NCBI GenBank assembly: GCA_013054445.1
Contig: JAAMPI010001670.1
Location: forward strand, 1 to 11,624
From: Cudoniella acicularis
Lineage: Eukaryota; Ascomycota; Leotiomycetes; Helotiales; Helotiaceae
Direction: 5' to 3'
Length of the DNA stretch: 11,624 nt
The position numbers and the translations under genes are program-made. The notes beneath the pieces were generated by a model that had not been told where the DNA came from, ran no database searches, and saw only the letters and a program-made list of their open reading frames with translations. Positions 1-8,974 of the stretch are shown here, one piece after another. How positions within the stretch are numbered: position 1 is the stretch's first letter; each line of letters starts with the position of its first letter.

Positions 1-130
1 TTAGAAGTTCAGATGGAAATTCCAGCCCAGTGGGTCACAATCTAGCCTTCCTGAAATGCCAGCAGTCACGAACCACAGGGGTCAAGTCTTACTCGTAGCT
101 CGCATTCATGGGATAACTATGGGTCTTCAG

Positions 131-808
131 AAGGTACAAAGGGTTGATGCTGTCCGCTATTTCCTGCTACTACATTTCGGAGGAATATATCTTGATCTAG
201 ACAATGTACGTGCTCGAATACTTCACCAATTTTCGTTCTACTCCCTACACTCCCGGATCTTCCGGAACAATGCTAATACTTCACAGGGCTGTCTCGCAGA
301 CCTCACTCCTCTCCTCTACTACCCAATGTGGATCACAGACGGTGGCCGCGGTGCCCTGAGCAACAATATCCTCGCCGCGCGTCCAAACCATCCCTTCTGG
401 ACCCTCCTCACAAACTCCCTAATCCCATACAATTACAACTACCTATTCCCATACGTCACAATCAGCTATGCGAGCGGGCAATGGTTCGAGACAGCCATCT
501 GGGAAAAATACCACGCGTGGCTCCCTGCAGTTGGCAAGGAAGGCTCACAGGAGAGCAGACTACATCGCTTGATGATGGATGACAGGCCGGAAGCAGACCG
601 ATGGGTATTCTTTACACAAGCGCGCGGCGGAACATGGGTCAATTGGGATAACCTGATGTTCTTGTGGATTGGAGACCATCTGATCCTATTCGCACTCGGT
701 ATCTGCGGACTTATTGGATTGGCGTATTGGGCGATTTCTAGGACATTCTTCCGACCAAGTAAAGGGTATACGAAACTCAAGAGTGATCGGGAGGATGAGG
801 GCGTTTAG
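131..808 (+). CDS. GT32 glycosyltransferase, SUR1/CSH1-like (MIPC synthase type), 5' partial
   Basis: Likely a Golgi mannosyltransferase that moves mannose from GDP-mannose to inositol-phosphoceramide, as SUR1/CSH1 do in yeast. The family core is visible: VQRVDAVRYF, then GGIYLDLDN with the metal-binding DxD at 194-202, then GCLADLTPLLYYP, GRGALSNNILAARP, SYASGQWFETAIWEKYH, and GGTWVNWDNLMFLWIGDH running into a C-terminal membrane segment (about 654-753) and a short charged tail. An 81-nt intron (206-286, GTACGT to CACAG with GCTAATAC as branch point) is in frame and free of stops. Removing it joins DLDN directly to GCLAD, the usual family spacing. A probable 3' splice site lies at 129-130 (TTCAG). 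The N-terminal third, including the usual WTDE region, is not recognisable upstream; it lies off the left edge or is damaged. It ends at TAG 806-808. Family call is firm; the exact substrate is inferred. Confidence 0.85.
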   Translation, partial: KVQRVDAVRYFLLLHFGGIYLDLDNVRARILHQFSFYSLHSRIFRNNANTSQGCLADLTPLLYYPMWITDGGRGALSNNILAARPNHPFWTLLTNSLIPYNYNYLFPYVTISYASGQWFETAIWEKYHAWLPAVGKEGSQESRLHRLMMDDRPEADRWVFFTQARGGTWVNWDNLMFLWIGDHLILFALGICGLIGLAYWAISRTFFRPSKGYTKLKSDREDEGV

Positions 809-1139
809 ATTTATGATATGATCTTATGGAGTTACGGTGGGATACATAATGACACTTAGACTGTATTGTATTGTACTGTTTGTTTTGGAATATGATGTGT
901 TTTCCATCTTTTGGTTTTTATTTGATTTGATTTGAATTTCTGAAAGTGTTCGTCCCGCTTTAAGTAAAGCTCTTGTTTCCAGCTGCATCTATAGCTAACA
1001 CCCAAAATACAACAACCACCAAAAGTGCAAGTCAATTTATAAGGAGGTGGTCTACCTTTCTACTCATTACGCGAAGTTCTCTTTTCATAATTTTATCCCA
1101 ATGTCCACAACTTCTGATTTAAGATTATTCCTCAAAAAT

Positions 1140-1285
1140 TACCTTTCCTCCTACATCCCCACCCAGCCACCCAACCTGCCACTCTCACCGCCCAAAAAAA
1201 TTCTGCCCTTTCCCATCCTCTCCTCTCCTATCTTTATCTCCCTAAACTCCTATCCTTATCTCTCCCTCCTCCCTCTTCCCTAAAG
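1140..1285 (+). promoter_or_regulatory. Pyrimidine-rich tract, promoter/leader-like
   Basis: About 145 bases dominated by C and T, of the sort found just upstream of transcription starts in ascomycetes. The first ATG downstream in good context (1317-1319) opens only a 25-codon frame, so no protein gene could be tied to it. Confidence 0.3.
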
Positions 1286-1431
1286 TAACACCCAACAATT
1301 ACCGAAACCACATAAAATGTCTTATTACCTGCCATTACCTGCCTCATGTCTCTTTTTCTTTTTCTTTCCTCTCCTGATCGAGACACCGAGTTGAGAGCCG
1401 TGAGTTGTCTTAGTCGCCACTAATCAAGCGA

Positions 1432-1947
1432 GGCAAGACATAGTTGTCTCAATAGACCAGGTGTTCTTGGAGGGAACATGGAAATAAGTGGGTTGAGCTT
1501 AATTTCTTGGCGGGACTGAGATGGCTGATGTTGTTGATTTGATTTGGCAACTACGGAGAGGAAAAAGGAAGGAAGGGGGGAAGGGGGTAAACAAAGCTGA
1601 GATATCGTCTTCGTTTGCCTTCGCCTTGTTTTGAAAACTTGATGGGTTTCTTAAAGAGTCAGGAGGAGTAGAACTTGTATTAACCAAGTAAAGGAGGTAA
1701 GCAAATAGTACACGGTTCCTTGGCAAGACATGTATCAATACCTCCGTATCCTTGTTTTAACACTGCCAGAAGTCTAGAACTAAAACCAGCGTGGATTTCC
1801 GAATTTCCGAATTTCTTGGCGGGATAGCTGTCAATATCGTGGTTGTCCACGCAACCACTCCTCAGTAGAGGAAAAAGAAAGCAAGTAAACAATGAACTAG
1901 AACAAGCACGCGAGACTCTTAGTTGCTTGGCAAAACAGAAATCAATA
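1432..1947 (-). repeat. Degenerate dispersed motif, four copies
   Basis: On the minus strand the motif reads TATTGA, a few variable bases, then TGTCTTGCC, usually followed by AAG. Copies read on the + strand are at 1432-1454, 1722-1740, 1818-1836 and 1929-1947, each a GGCAAGACA-like block followed by TCAATA. Half-copies sharing only the TTGGC(A/G) block occur near 1506, 2394 and 2531. The longer block AATTTCTTGGCGGGA is identical at 1501-1515 and 1810-1824, and GAGGAAAAAG recurs about 57 bases after each. This is more than chance similarity, but its nature (old duplication, repeat remnant or functional motif) is unknown. Confidence 0.5.
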
Positions 1948-2425
1948 GCGAGCGGACGCCCCGACGGGGTAGAGACGAATGGGTAGGTGGAGAAGGAGAT
2001 CAAGATGCATGGAAGACGGTCTAGGAAGAAAATCTAGAAAGGACGGTCGCGTGGAGTAAAATGATTCTACGATGCCACAGGCCCACAACACCAGTTTTCT
2101 CTTTTTAATTTCTGCGTATCGACGCTGACTGCTTCCTCGGTGATAGCTCCGTATATGGGAAAGAGTATTTCATCTTTTACTCATTGTACCTATAGATTTT
2201 TTTGAGGGTATTTTTTTTCAAATACGTAAAAAGGCGGAATGCATACACTTATTAACTTCTTCCCGTCGACGACGATATAGCATTCGCAGTCTATGTAATG
2301 TATTATATTGCACTTTATAGACATGGTCTATACGTTTATTCATTCATACATTATCCGGGGCAGGTACCGCGGTATCCGTACTCTTAATTTCATGGCAAGA
2401 CCCGAACAGAACTAAGACATTCAAT

Positions 2426-2455
2426 CTCATCTCATCTCATCTCATCTTATCTCAC
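2426..2455. repeat. CTCAT pentanucleotide microsatellite, about 6 units
   Basis: Four perfect CTCAT units (2426-2445) are followed by CTTAT and CTCAC, giving six 5-base units with decay at the right end. It lies in the non-coding stretch between the glycosyltransferase and the first transporter. Confidence 0.9.
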
Positions 2456-2896
2456 CGAGATAAAGCCCTGTGGCTGTTCCATCTCGTTTCTTAGCACCAT
2501 TTTGCTTTTTCAAATAAATGGCGTTATTCCTTGGCGAGAAGAGATCGCGAGACGTTAGTGGGTTTTCGTGCTTTTAGTGTGGCTTGTGTGCTACGTACCA
2601 TGTGATCTTTCGGTTGGTTTTTGTTGTTATGTTGTGGTGGGCTGATAGGCTGATGGTTGATGAGATAAGGGGAGGTGGGTAGGAGAAGTATGGTGAGGGT
2701 GGTGGGAAGGTGTGTGAAGTGGGATGGGGAGGAGGGGTAGGGGATTTTTGCTTTGAAAATACCTGCGTAGAGTTTCGGAACGCTGCCTAAGGATAGAGAC
2801 GTTGGGATTCGTTGGTGGCTTTTATTTTTACAGTGTGTTCAAATTCGAGTCTCGAGATATATATTTGTATAAATATACTTTGTGCTAAATTTGCTC

Positions 2897-3116
2897 ATGT
2901 CTCACATGACCTCAAAGAACGAGTTTTACCGTTTTACCTACAAGGAGAGAAGAACACCAATGGGGACCCTCCATTCGATATTTAAGAAGTAAGTTGCAAC
3001 TGCAGGATCGTGAAAGCACTTGTGTAAAACATTTCAAATCTAATATTTCTGCTACTGTTAGATTTTATTATAATGGAAGTGAATGTAAAGCTAGCTTGGG
3101 GTTTGCCTTATGTTGA
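2897..3116 (+). CDS. Weak candidate: two-exon small ORF of about 48 codons
   Basis: An ATG at 2897 opens 30 codons plus two bases that end exactly at a consensus donor, GTAAGT (2989-2994). A plausible acceptor TTAG ends at 3061 after TCTAATA/GCTACTG, giving a 73-nt intron. The second exon would run to TGA at 3114-3116. The peptide starts MSHMTSKNEFYRF and is not one I recognise. A TATAAATA lies at 2868-2875, uncomfortably close to the ATG. Chance is a fair explanation; it is listed because the donor is perfect and the region otherwise has no gene. Confidence 0.15.
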
Positions 3117-3490
3117 TTCAGTGAGTATTTAAAAAAAGTCGTAGCTGCTTAATTCTTTGAAAGAGTTTTATTTTTTGTTGCGACTTCTTGGAATGGAACG
3201 CTGAAGTAGCATCATCAAGGGGATTCGGAGCTAGGGTGAGATAACCTCTTTTGAAATGATTGATTGGTGATTTGGAGGTAAGACTACTCCATAAACTATC
3301 CGAGCATGGCCTTGGTTATAGACTGATGCAAAAATACTTTGGGTGCTTACCATAACAACACTTCAACAATGGAGGCATTTATCCTTACAAGTATTGTCAG
3401 AATGCACATTTCATGTGTATCTAATATTACATTTTACCCTGTTAGAACTTCTACCAAAACCTCGCATCCTCTAAATTTATCCCACTCAAA

Positions 3491-3496
3491 TTTATT
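3491..3496 (-). terminator. Possible poly(A) signal AATAAA for the first MFS gene
   Basis: The minus strand reads AATAAA about 20 bases after the stop codon of the MFS transporter at 3517. The motif fits, but it is close to the stop, and fungal poly(A) signals are loosely defined. Confidence 0.3.
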
Positions 3497-3516
3497 CCTT
3501 CCACAACCAACCTCAC

Positions 3517-5689
3517 TCACACAACCAAAACCGCTTCCCCACTCCTCCCCTCACCACCCGCTCTCTTCCCCTTAACACTCTTCCACTCAATTCCAAACGA
3601 ACAAAAGAACGCCACTGCAGCACCACCAACACAAAGCCAAAACGTCCCCGTAATAGCCTCATCATAAGCCCTAACCACCATTTCCACCTCTTCCTCTCCT
3701 CCCCCAATCTCCGCAACAATTTTCCTTAAACCACTAGCGCCAGCACTTATGATCAGTGGAGCGTTGAGAGAGGGGGCGTAGGTGTGCAGTGCGGAGAGAA
3801 GCCGCGAGTTGAAGAGGGAGGAGGACCCGGTGAGGAAGAGGGCGCCGCCGAGGAATTGGAAGAATACGGAGATGGAGGTTGCGGTGGGGATGTCGGGAGG
3901 TGGGAGGAGGGACATGAGGGCTATTATTGGCTTTTTGAGGGTTTTTAGTCAGCTTTTATGTTGTTTGTAGATGAAAGAGGGAAAGGGTGGAGTTTGAGAA
4001 GATAGGGGAGAAAAGGTAGAAGGAACAAGGGCATCATACAGTTTGGATCACGCAAGCTGCTCCCATGCCACTTAAGACTTCTATCCCGTTTATCATAGTG
4101 TCGCTTGTATCGATTTTCCAAGTTGTGAATACACCCCCCGCAATAGCGACGAAGGCTGTCCCGGTGAAGAGCCAAGGGTTGTAATATCCGTACTTGGTTA
4201 CTGATTTCCCTGTTAGCTTCAATTCTCATCCAGATCTACTCCCCAAGAAAAAGGCAACAAACCAAGACCACCAGCCACAATAGACATACAAATATTGCCC
4301 CCCACTGCTGGCAGAAACCTCACCCCGCTCTTCACCGGCGACGCATCCTTAACCACCTGAAACCACATCGGTATATAATATCCCACCACGCCCGCAGCTC
4401 CCAGTCCTAGAAATAATATCGTCACAGCACTGTAGACGTTTCTTTGTGAGATGATTCGCGGTGGTATGGATGCTTCGTCGCCGAGGTGGTGCTGCCAGAA
4501 GGCGAAGAGTATCATGGTTGCGGCGAAGCCGACTAGGAGACCAATTATGGTGGCTGAAGACCAGGGATGTGTAGTTCCGCCCCATTGGATGGCGAGGAGG
4601 AGCATGACGACGGAGGGGACGAAGATGGAGAGTCCAGGGAGGTCGAGGTGGGTGATTTTTTTAAGGAAGGGGAGCTTTGTGAGTTCGTTGTTGTTGGGTG
4701 TGAAGAAGAAGATTAAGATTAGGGCTGTGATGAAACCGAGAGGAAGGTTGATGTAGAAGCACCCTGCGGGTTACCTGTTAGCTTTAATTTGTAAAAAAGG
4801 CAACGAATATTAGGAACTCACAACGCCAGGTAACATGCTGAGTGAAAGCTCCGCCAAGGATTGGTCCAACTAAGTTGGCGACCCCGAACATACTCGCTAT
4901 GCAGCCAGTGTATACTGCAATGATGTCAATGGTTGCGCTTTCACCATTCAGATAATTAAAGAAGCTTACCCGGTTGCTGGCGTAGCGGAATCGAGCGAGA
5001 AACAATAACCAATGCACCAGAAAATAGCCCAGCAGCTCCCATACCAGCGATAGCTCGCCCTATGATGAGCATCACGGAGGATACAGAGGTCGCGCAAATG
5101 AGACTTCCAAGTTCGAAAAGGCAGAGGAAACAAAGGTAGGTCCATTTAAGAGAGAAGTATTGGTAGAGCTTTCCGGAAATAGGTTGAAGTGCGCAGCTTT
5201 AGCGAAGATCAGTATGGGATTGAGTATATTCTTGAGTTCAAGATTCTAGAAAGTGGTTTGGAGGCCGAGTGTCACTTACACTGAGATCAAGAAGGCGGAG
5301 CCATACCACCCCACATCATCGAGGGAATTGAACGCTGTGGTGATGGTAGGTATAGCCTGGAAAATTAGTTGGCAAGTATGATCTCAAAGAAGACAATTGA
5401 CATACAGTAGCTAGAATAGAGTTGTCCTTTTGAAGTGTTAGTGTTGTGATTGAACCTCTCTATTACATTGACTTACCAATCCAATCAAAAAAACAGCCAA
5501 ACAAAGACCCAAAACTATGAGACCCAATCTAACTCCTTTAATATGCCCCGATGTATCTTCTATCTCTTGCTCTGGTCTTGAATCCGCTGTTGCTTCGGCT
5601 GCTGGATCCTTCTCATCTAGGTGGGCATTGGCAATTTCTAGGCTTGTGGCCTCTGTTGAAGCTTTGCTTGAATCCATTGCCAAGTCCAA
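3517..5689 (-). CDS. MFS drug/H+ antiporter, DHA2 (14-TM) type, 8 exons, 571 aa
   Basis: Probably a plasma-membrane proton antiporter exporting a toxic compound or metabolite, like fungal TOXA-type pumps. Exons: 5477-5689, 5406-5426, 5280-5356, 4970-5196, 4822-4914, 4263-4763, 4040-4209, 3517-3930. Frame is kept across all seven introns (50, 49, 83, 55, 58, 53 and 109 nt); together they give 1716 nt with the stop. Family landmarks: a hydrophilic, acidic N-terminus (1-50), TM1 then DNSILATAIPTIT (72-84), GWYGSAFLI (94-102), QPISGKLY after TM2, [11 protein letters not shown] (150-160, motif B), [15 protein letters not shown] (190-204, antiporter motif C), [13 protein letters not shown], and [18 protein letters not shown] near the C-terminus. 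Length fits the family (about 540-580). Exon 2 is only 21 nt. Three acceptors are AAG rather than CAG/TAG. No break was seen. Substrate unknown; the adjacent Zn2Cys6 gene is a candidate regulator. Confidence 0.92.
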
Positions 5690-6192
5690 AAATAGATATG
5701 AAATGTATCAGAAGAGGGAGAAAAGGAATGATACAAAACCATGAGACAAAATTTGAGGTCAATGTATTTTGTGGACTGAGGAAACAAGGGCCTCGAAATC
5801 GACAAGGATATGCGGAGTGTGGAGACAATTTGGCTCCGGACTGTAATCCAAGATTGGAAGAAGTGTCGCGAGCCAATCAAACCTCACCCTTTATTGCGTG
5901 AGAGGTGAGATTCCGGAATTTGACTTGCGCGGGTTTTTGTATTCGTCCGATTGAAATGCAGATTCCGCTTTTCAAAAAGTTGAGAATTTCAACCACAAAT
6001 TTCGCTTGAAACTGCTGGATATGCAGGAGGAGAATATTCTGCTGCTCCGAAAAATTCCCAGAAAATGGACTATGTATTATTGATCATCTCTGCGTAGAGT
6101 GGGGTTTCCTCTAAAACCAAAACCCCGTTCCAAGCATGCATTTGACTTATTACCCCATTGTAAACGCCCAACCTATCCTTATATATGCATTC
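5690..6192 (-). promoter_or_regulatory. Upstream region of the first MFS gene / 3' region of the regulator
   Basis: This 503-bp gap separates the regulator's stop from the transporter's start. It must hold the regulator's 3' UTR and the transporter's promoter. It contains two TCCGGA palindromes (5835-5840 and 5912-5917), the second inside the 10-base palindrome ATTCCGGAAT (5910-5919). CCG/CGG inverted pairs are the usual half-sites of Zn2Cys6 proteins. No gene was seen in it. Confidence 0.5.
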
Positions 6193-8429
6193 TCATTCAA
6201 AAGAGCTATCCATTGAGATCGTTGACAAGTCTGACGGCCAATTTGAAAAAATCTCTGCCCACTGCTCCTCAGATTGGCCTACAGCAACACACCAATCGAC
6301 ACATCGAGTCGTGATCACCGGAAGAATATTCATAAAGTCGAGGTCCGTATTTCCCGAGAAGGGACTTCCACCAGCAGAAATGCCGTTCACACTCTGAACA
6401 TACCATATTCTAGATTGTCGTAGAAGTATGTTAAAGTTATGGAGATATGGATTGTGATTATCGTCTCTTGCTATCGCGATATCCGCAATCTTGTTTATCA
6501 TCAAGTCGAGGTAGTGTCCGACATTTGCAGTCTCGCGGGCGTGTTCATGGTCGAGAGTTGGAGCATCAAGTGGTGTTGTAAATGCCCCAAGAATCAAAAT
6601 AGCGTAAACAATCTGGACGAAATCCTGGACCATGAAGTCGAAAATATCAGGTGGCGAGAGTAGCATGAAGCGATCCAAGTAATCTTTCGCGGCTTGGAGA
6701 CAACGAGTGAGAGTTTTATTTCTTGCTGCTGCAAAATACCACGATCGATGATTCGAATGCGTGCTCATCGATTCCGAATTTGCTGGTACTTTGGCATGAA
6801 ACCCAATTTCGTAGATATATATTCGAACTGCAAAGAAGGACATCATTATAGCCGCTTTAATTACATTAGCAAAGTCAATCACAGTGTTAGCCAGAGCCAC
6901 TTACTATTATCCCATAATTTGGCAGGAAAGGTAGTCTCGAACGACTTTAGCTGATCTTCAAACGCCTTTAAAAGAATCTCGATTCGAACGGTTTCCAACT
7001 CAGATAATTGGAGGTTGGTGTTGTAATTAAATGCATGATTGACTTCCTCCACAAGCCTCTGTAATTTGATAAAATATGGTATAAGGTGATCCGTCTCAGC
7101 ATCAGCTGCTTGAGAAAGTGCTTCGCAACAATCACTCATATATTCATTGTAAGTGATATTTGCTGGTTTTCTTATGACCTGGCATATACTTATTGCGAAG
7201 TTAGCAACGTCGGCTAAATCCAGAGTATACGTACGATGTGACCACGAAATAACAGCCGAGAAATGTTCTCCTAGATTCGAGTTCTTCTGACGATCTTTTA
7301 GGGAGAAAAGCAAGTGGAGTGCAAGACAGTATAGCCAGGTTTGACGGTATTCGATCACGTGTTGGCTTGTTAATCCCCAGGTCGACAGTCATTGTGACTG
7401 CCATTTGGACGAGTTGATAGACTTGCTGAGTATTAGTTAAAAAGAAGAAATGGTAACTACAGTTAATTAGTCAGAGTTAAATATTGGGGAGATTTTGGGG
7501 GGTCTAACCTTAAAATATAGATCAGAAGGCCTTGGAGAAGGTCTAGGCTCTTTTCTCCATCAATGAAGATCCTTTTGCTTAATGACTCTTTAAGCTCAAG
7601 CTCAAGTTCTTTCTGAACCTTTACTGTTGATTGTGACGTGTAAGTTAAGACTGAAAGCAAGAAAAATGGTCGTTCGCGACGAAGAGTGTCCAGTGACATT
7701 TGTGGAGGTATTAGAACAAACGGAAACTTAGGGGCTTTTGTGCGGAAGATCCGCACCAACTGCTCAGCTCGCTCAAAACTAACGATACCTCTTGAAATAG
7801 GATCATTCAAATCATCGTATACAGTGTCTGGAAACGGAAAAACAGAGTAATGTATGGGAACTTGCGCATTTTGAAGGCGCGATGGAGGAAATTGAGATGG
7901 AAAAGGCTCTTTGGCGATTGGGTGTGGTTTCTCATTCACAGAAACAGTGGTTGGTAGCGTCGTGGAGAGTGACTCTTTGGTTGCATGGGTAGTGGAGGTG
8001 AGTAGTGCAACTAAACCCTCGAGCTTTTCTTCCATTTCCGCAACGCGGCTAGAGTTTGTTAGATCGGTATATATATCCTTGGAGAGCCCGGCAAGAGCAT
8101 ACATTCTGGAATTCTTCGCCCGTTTGGGCCTTGGTTTTGCTTCTAGAAATATGCATTTCTTTCCTTCTTTCAAGCACCTACACATTTGTTAGTGAGTGGC
8201 GTGACACATTCGGATTGAGCGAGAGTCGAGACCTTTGGCACCGATGATTATCTTTAGAAGGACAGCACCTTCCTTTCGAGGTACGACAAAGCTCACATGA
8301 CCGCCGGAGTTTACGCGATTGCCTTTCCGTAGAATTATTTACTGGTAGGGCTCCCATTTCCCATTCAGCCTCTTCATGATCAGACTGGCCAGTTTGTTCC
8401 GAGACATTCGCGGCGTTGAAGAGGTCCAT
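6193..8429 (-). CDS. Zn2Cys6 fungal transcription factor, 6 exons, about 659 aa
   Basis: A nuclear DNA-binding regulator. The zinc cluster is complete: C45-X2-C48-X6-C55-X8-C64-X2-C67-X6-C74, followed by a basic stretch (KPRPKRAKNSR) and a short coiled-coil (VAEMEEKLEGLVALL). The middle part has FPFVLIPPQ, RPFFLLSVLT, EKSLDLLQGLLIY, QQVYQLVQMAVTMTVDLG and ESRRTFLGC, seen in a common family of fungal C6 regulators. Exons: 8233-8429, 8103-8177, 7509-8048, 7235-7456, 6905-7188, 6193-6854; introns 55, 54, 52, 46 and 50 nt, frame kept throughout. The first intron splits the zinc cluster. The second (8049-8102) is in frame without stops, so a naive reading gives 677 aa. The start at 8429 is the first ATG in this frame; the frame is open further upstream without an ATG. 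The C-terminus looks intact. Targets are unknown; the flanking transporters are likely candidates. Confidence 0.9.
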
Positions 8430-8974
8430 GATGGTAGGTGCTTCGATTGATGGGGCGATATCCGGAATTTGAGGATACAACTTCTGTTCCGACAATTTGG
8501 TGCATGAATTGCGTCTGGTCGATGAACCTAAAGATGGGCTCCATTGTTGTAATAGACAGTGTCGCCTCCTCAGGTCTCCAGGAGTGAAGTTGAGTTCCGA
8601 AACTCCGGAGACACACGTGACGAGCTCCTTTTTTTAGAACTTCCTAGCGCCAATCGATGGACCCGTAACTGAAGGAAATTCAATCAATTAATGATAATTA
8701 TGCTTGTTTGGAGTTTACTTGGTATCGCGAAACACCGAAATCGCATGAAATTCTTCAAATATCTCTGCCACTGTAAGACATTATTAGAAGCAAAGAGAAT
8801 TTAACCTCATTTGATCTATCGTCTTTATATTAATTGTTAAATTATTGATATTTTCTCATTTATTTAATACTCGCCTTCAAATGCTTTGTGCGATTCCGCG
8901 GTTCGAGCACCTAGCGGTCAAAGGGATATACTAGCACCTCTTCAATTATTGTTTCCTCTTCTAATGATCTTTCA
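8430..8974 (-). promoter_or_regulatory. Upstream region of the Zn2Cys6 gene / 3' region of the second MFS gene
   Basis: This 545-bp gap holds the regulator's leader and promoter. Visible elements are the palindrome CTCCGGAG (8603-8610), TCCGGA (8461-8466, 32 bases before the ATG), a CACGTG box (8614-8619), and an out-of-frame upstream ORF (8380-8544). About 8680-8870 is AT-rich with no gene, and the far end is 3' UTR of the second transporter. Confidence 0.5.
8603..8610. promoter_or_regulatory. CTCCGGAG palindrome, possible Zn2Cys6 site
   Basis: A perfect 8-base palindrome of inverted CGG triplets with no spacer, 174 bases upstream of the regulator's ATG and next to a CACGTG box (8614-8619). 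The position would suit autoregulation. The site type is inferred from the zinc-cluster family, not shown. Confidence 0.35.

Larger units (their letters stand above)
809..3516. other. 2.7 kb region between convergent gene ends, no clear gene
   Basis: The + strand glycosyltransferase and the minus-strand transporter both end facing this stretch, so it is not needed as a promoter for either. I found no ORF with a convincing ATG, family motif and splice pattern. It holds the 3' UTR of the glycosyltransferase, a pyrimidine-rich tract (about 1140-1285), a set of degenerate repeats (1432-1947, with weaker matches to about 2540), a CTCAT microsatellite (2426-2455), a purine/GT-rich tract (about 2590-2760, CT/CA-rich on the minus strand), and a TATA-like stretch (2868-2875). 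The two pyrimidine-rich tracts point inward on opposite strands, as fungal promoters or leaders often do. Unannotated non-coding transcripts or a poorly conserved small gene are possible. Confidence 0.6.

Noticed and set aside
1047..1283. 78-codon + strand frame
   Set aside because: Low-complexity Pro/Ser/Leu product of a pyrimidine-rich tract, with no motif.
1317..1394. 25-codon ORF with good ATG context after the CT-rich tract
   Set aside because: Too short, and it reads a T-rich run; no donor lies before its stop that would extend it.
1680..2003. 107-codon minus-strand frame as a gene
   Set aside because: It begins at TTG with no in-frame ATG, shows no family motif, and the repeated I-D-x-x-x-A-K units may come from DNA repeats. 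Kept only as a finding.
3339..3575. 78-codon + strand frame
   Set aside because: Overlaps the antisense of the transporter's last exon and is low-complexity.
8433..8495. Regulator start at 8495
   Set aside because: The codon there is TTG, not ATG; the first ATG in this frame is at 8429.
8895..8920. tRNA-like T-loop (GGTTCGAGC)
   Set aside because: The flanking bases do not pair into a T-arm, and no acceptor or anticodon stem was found.
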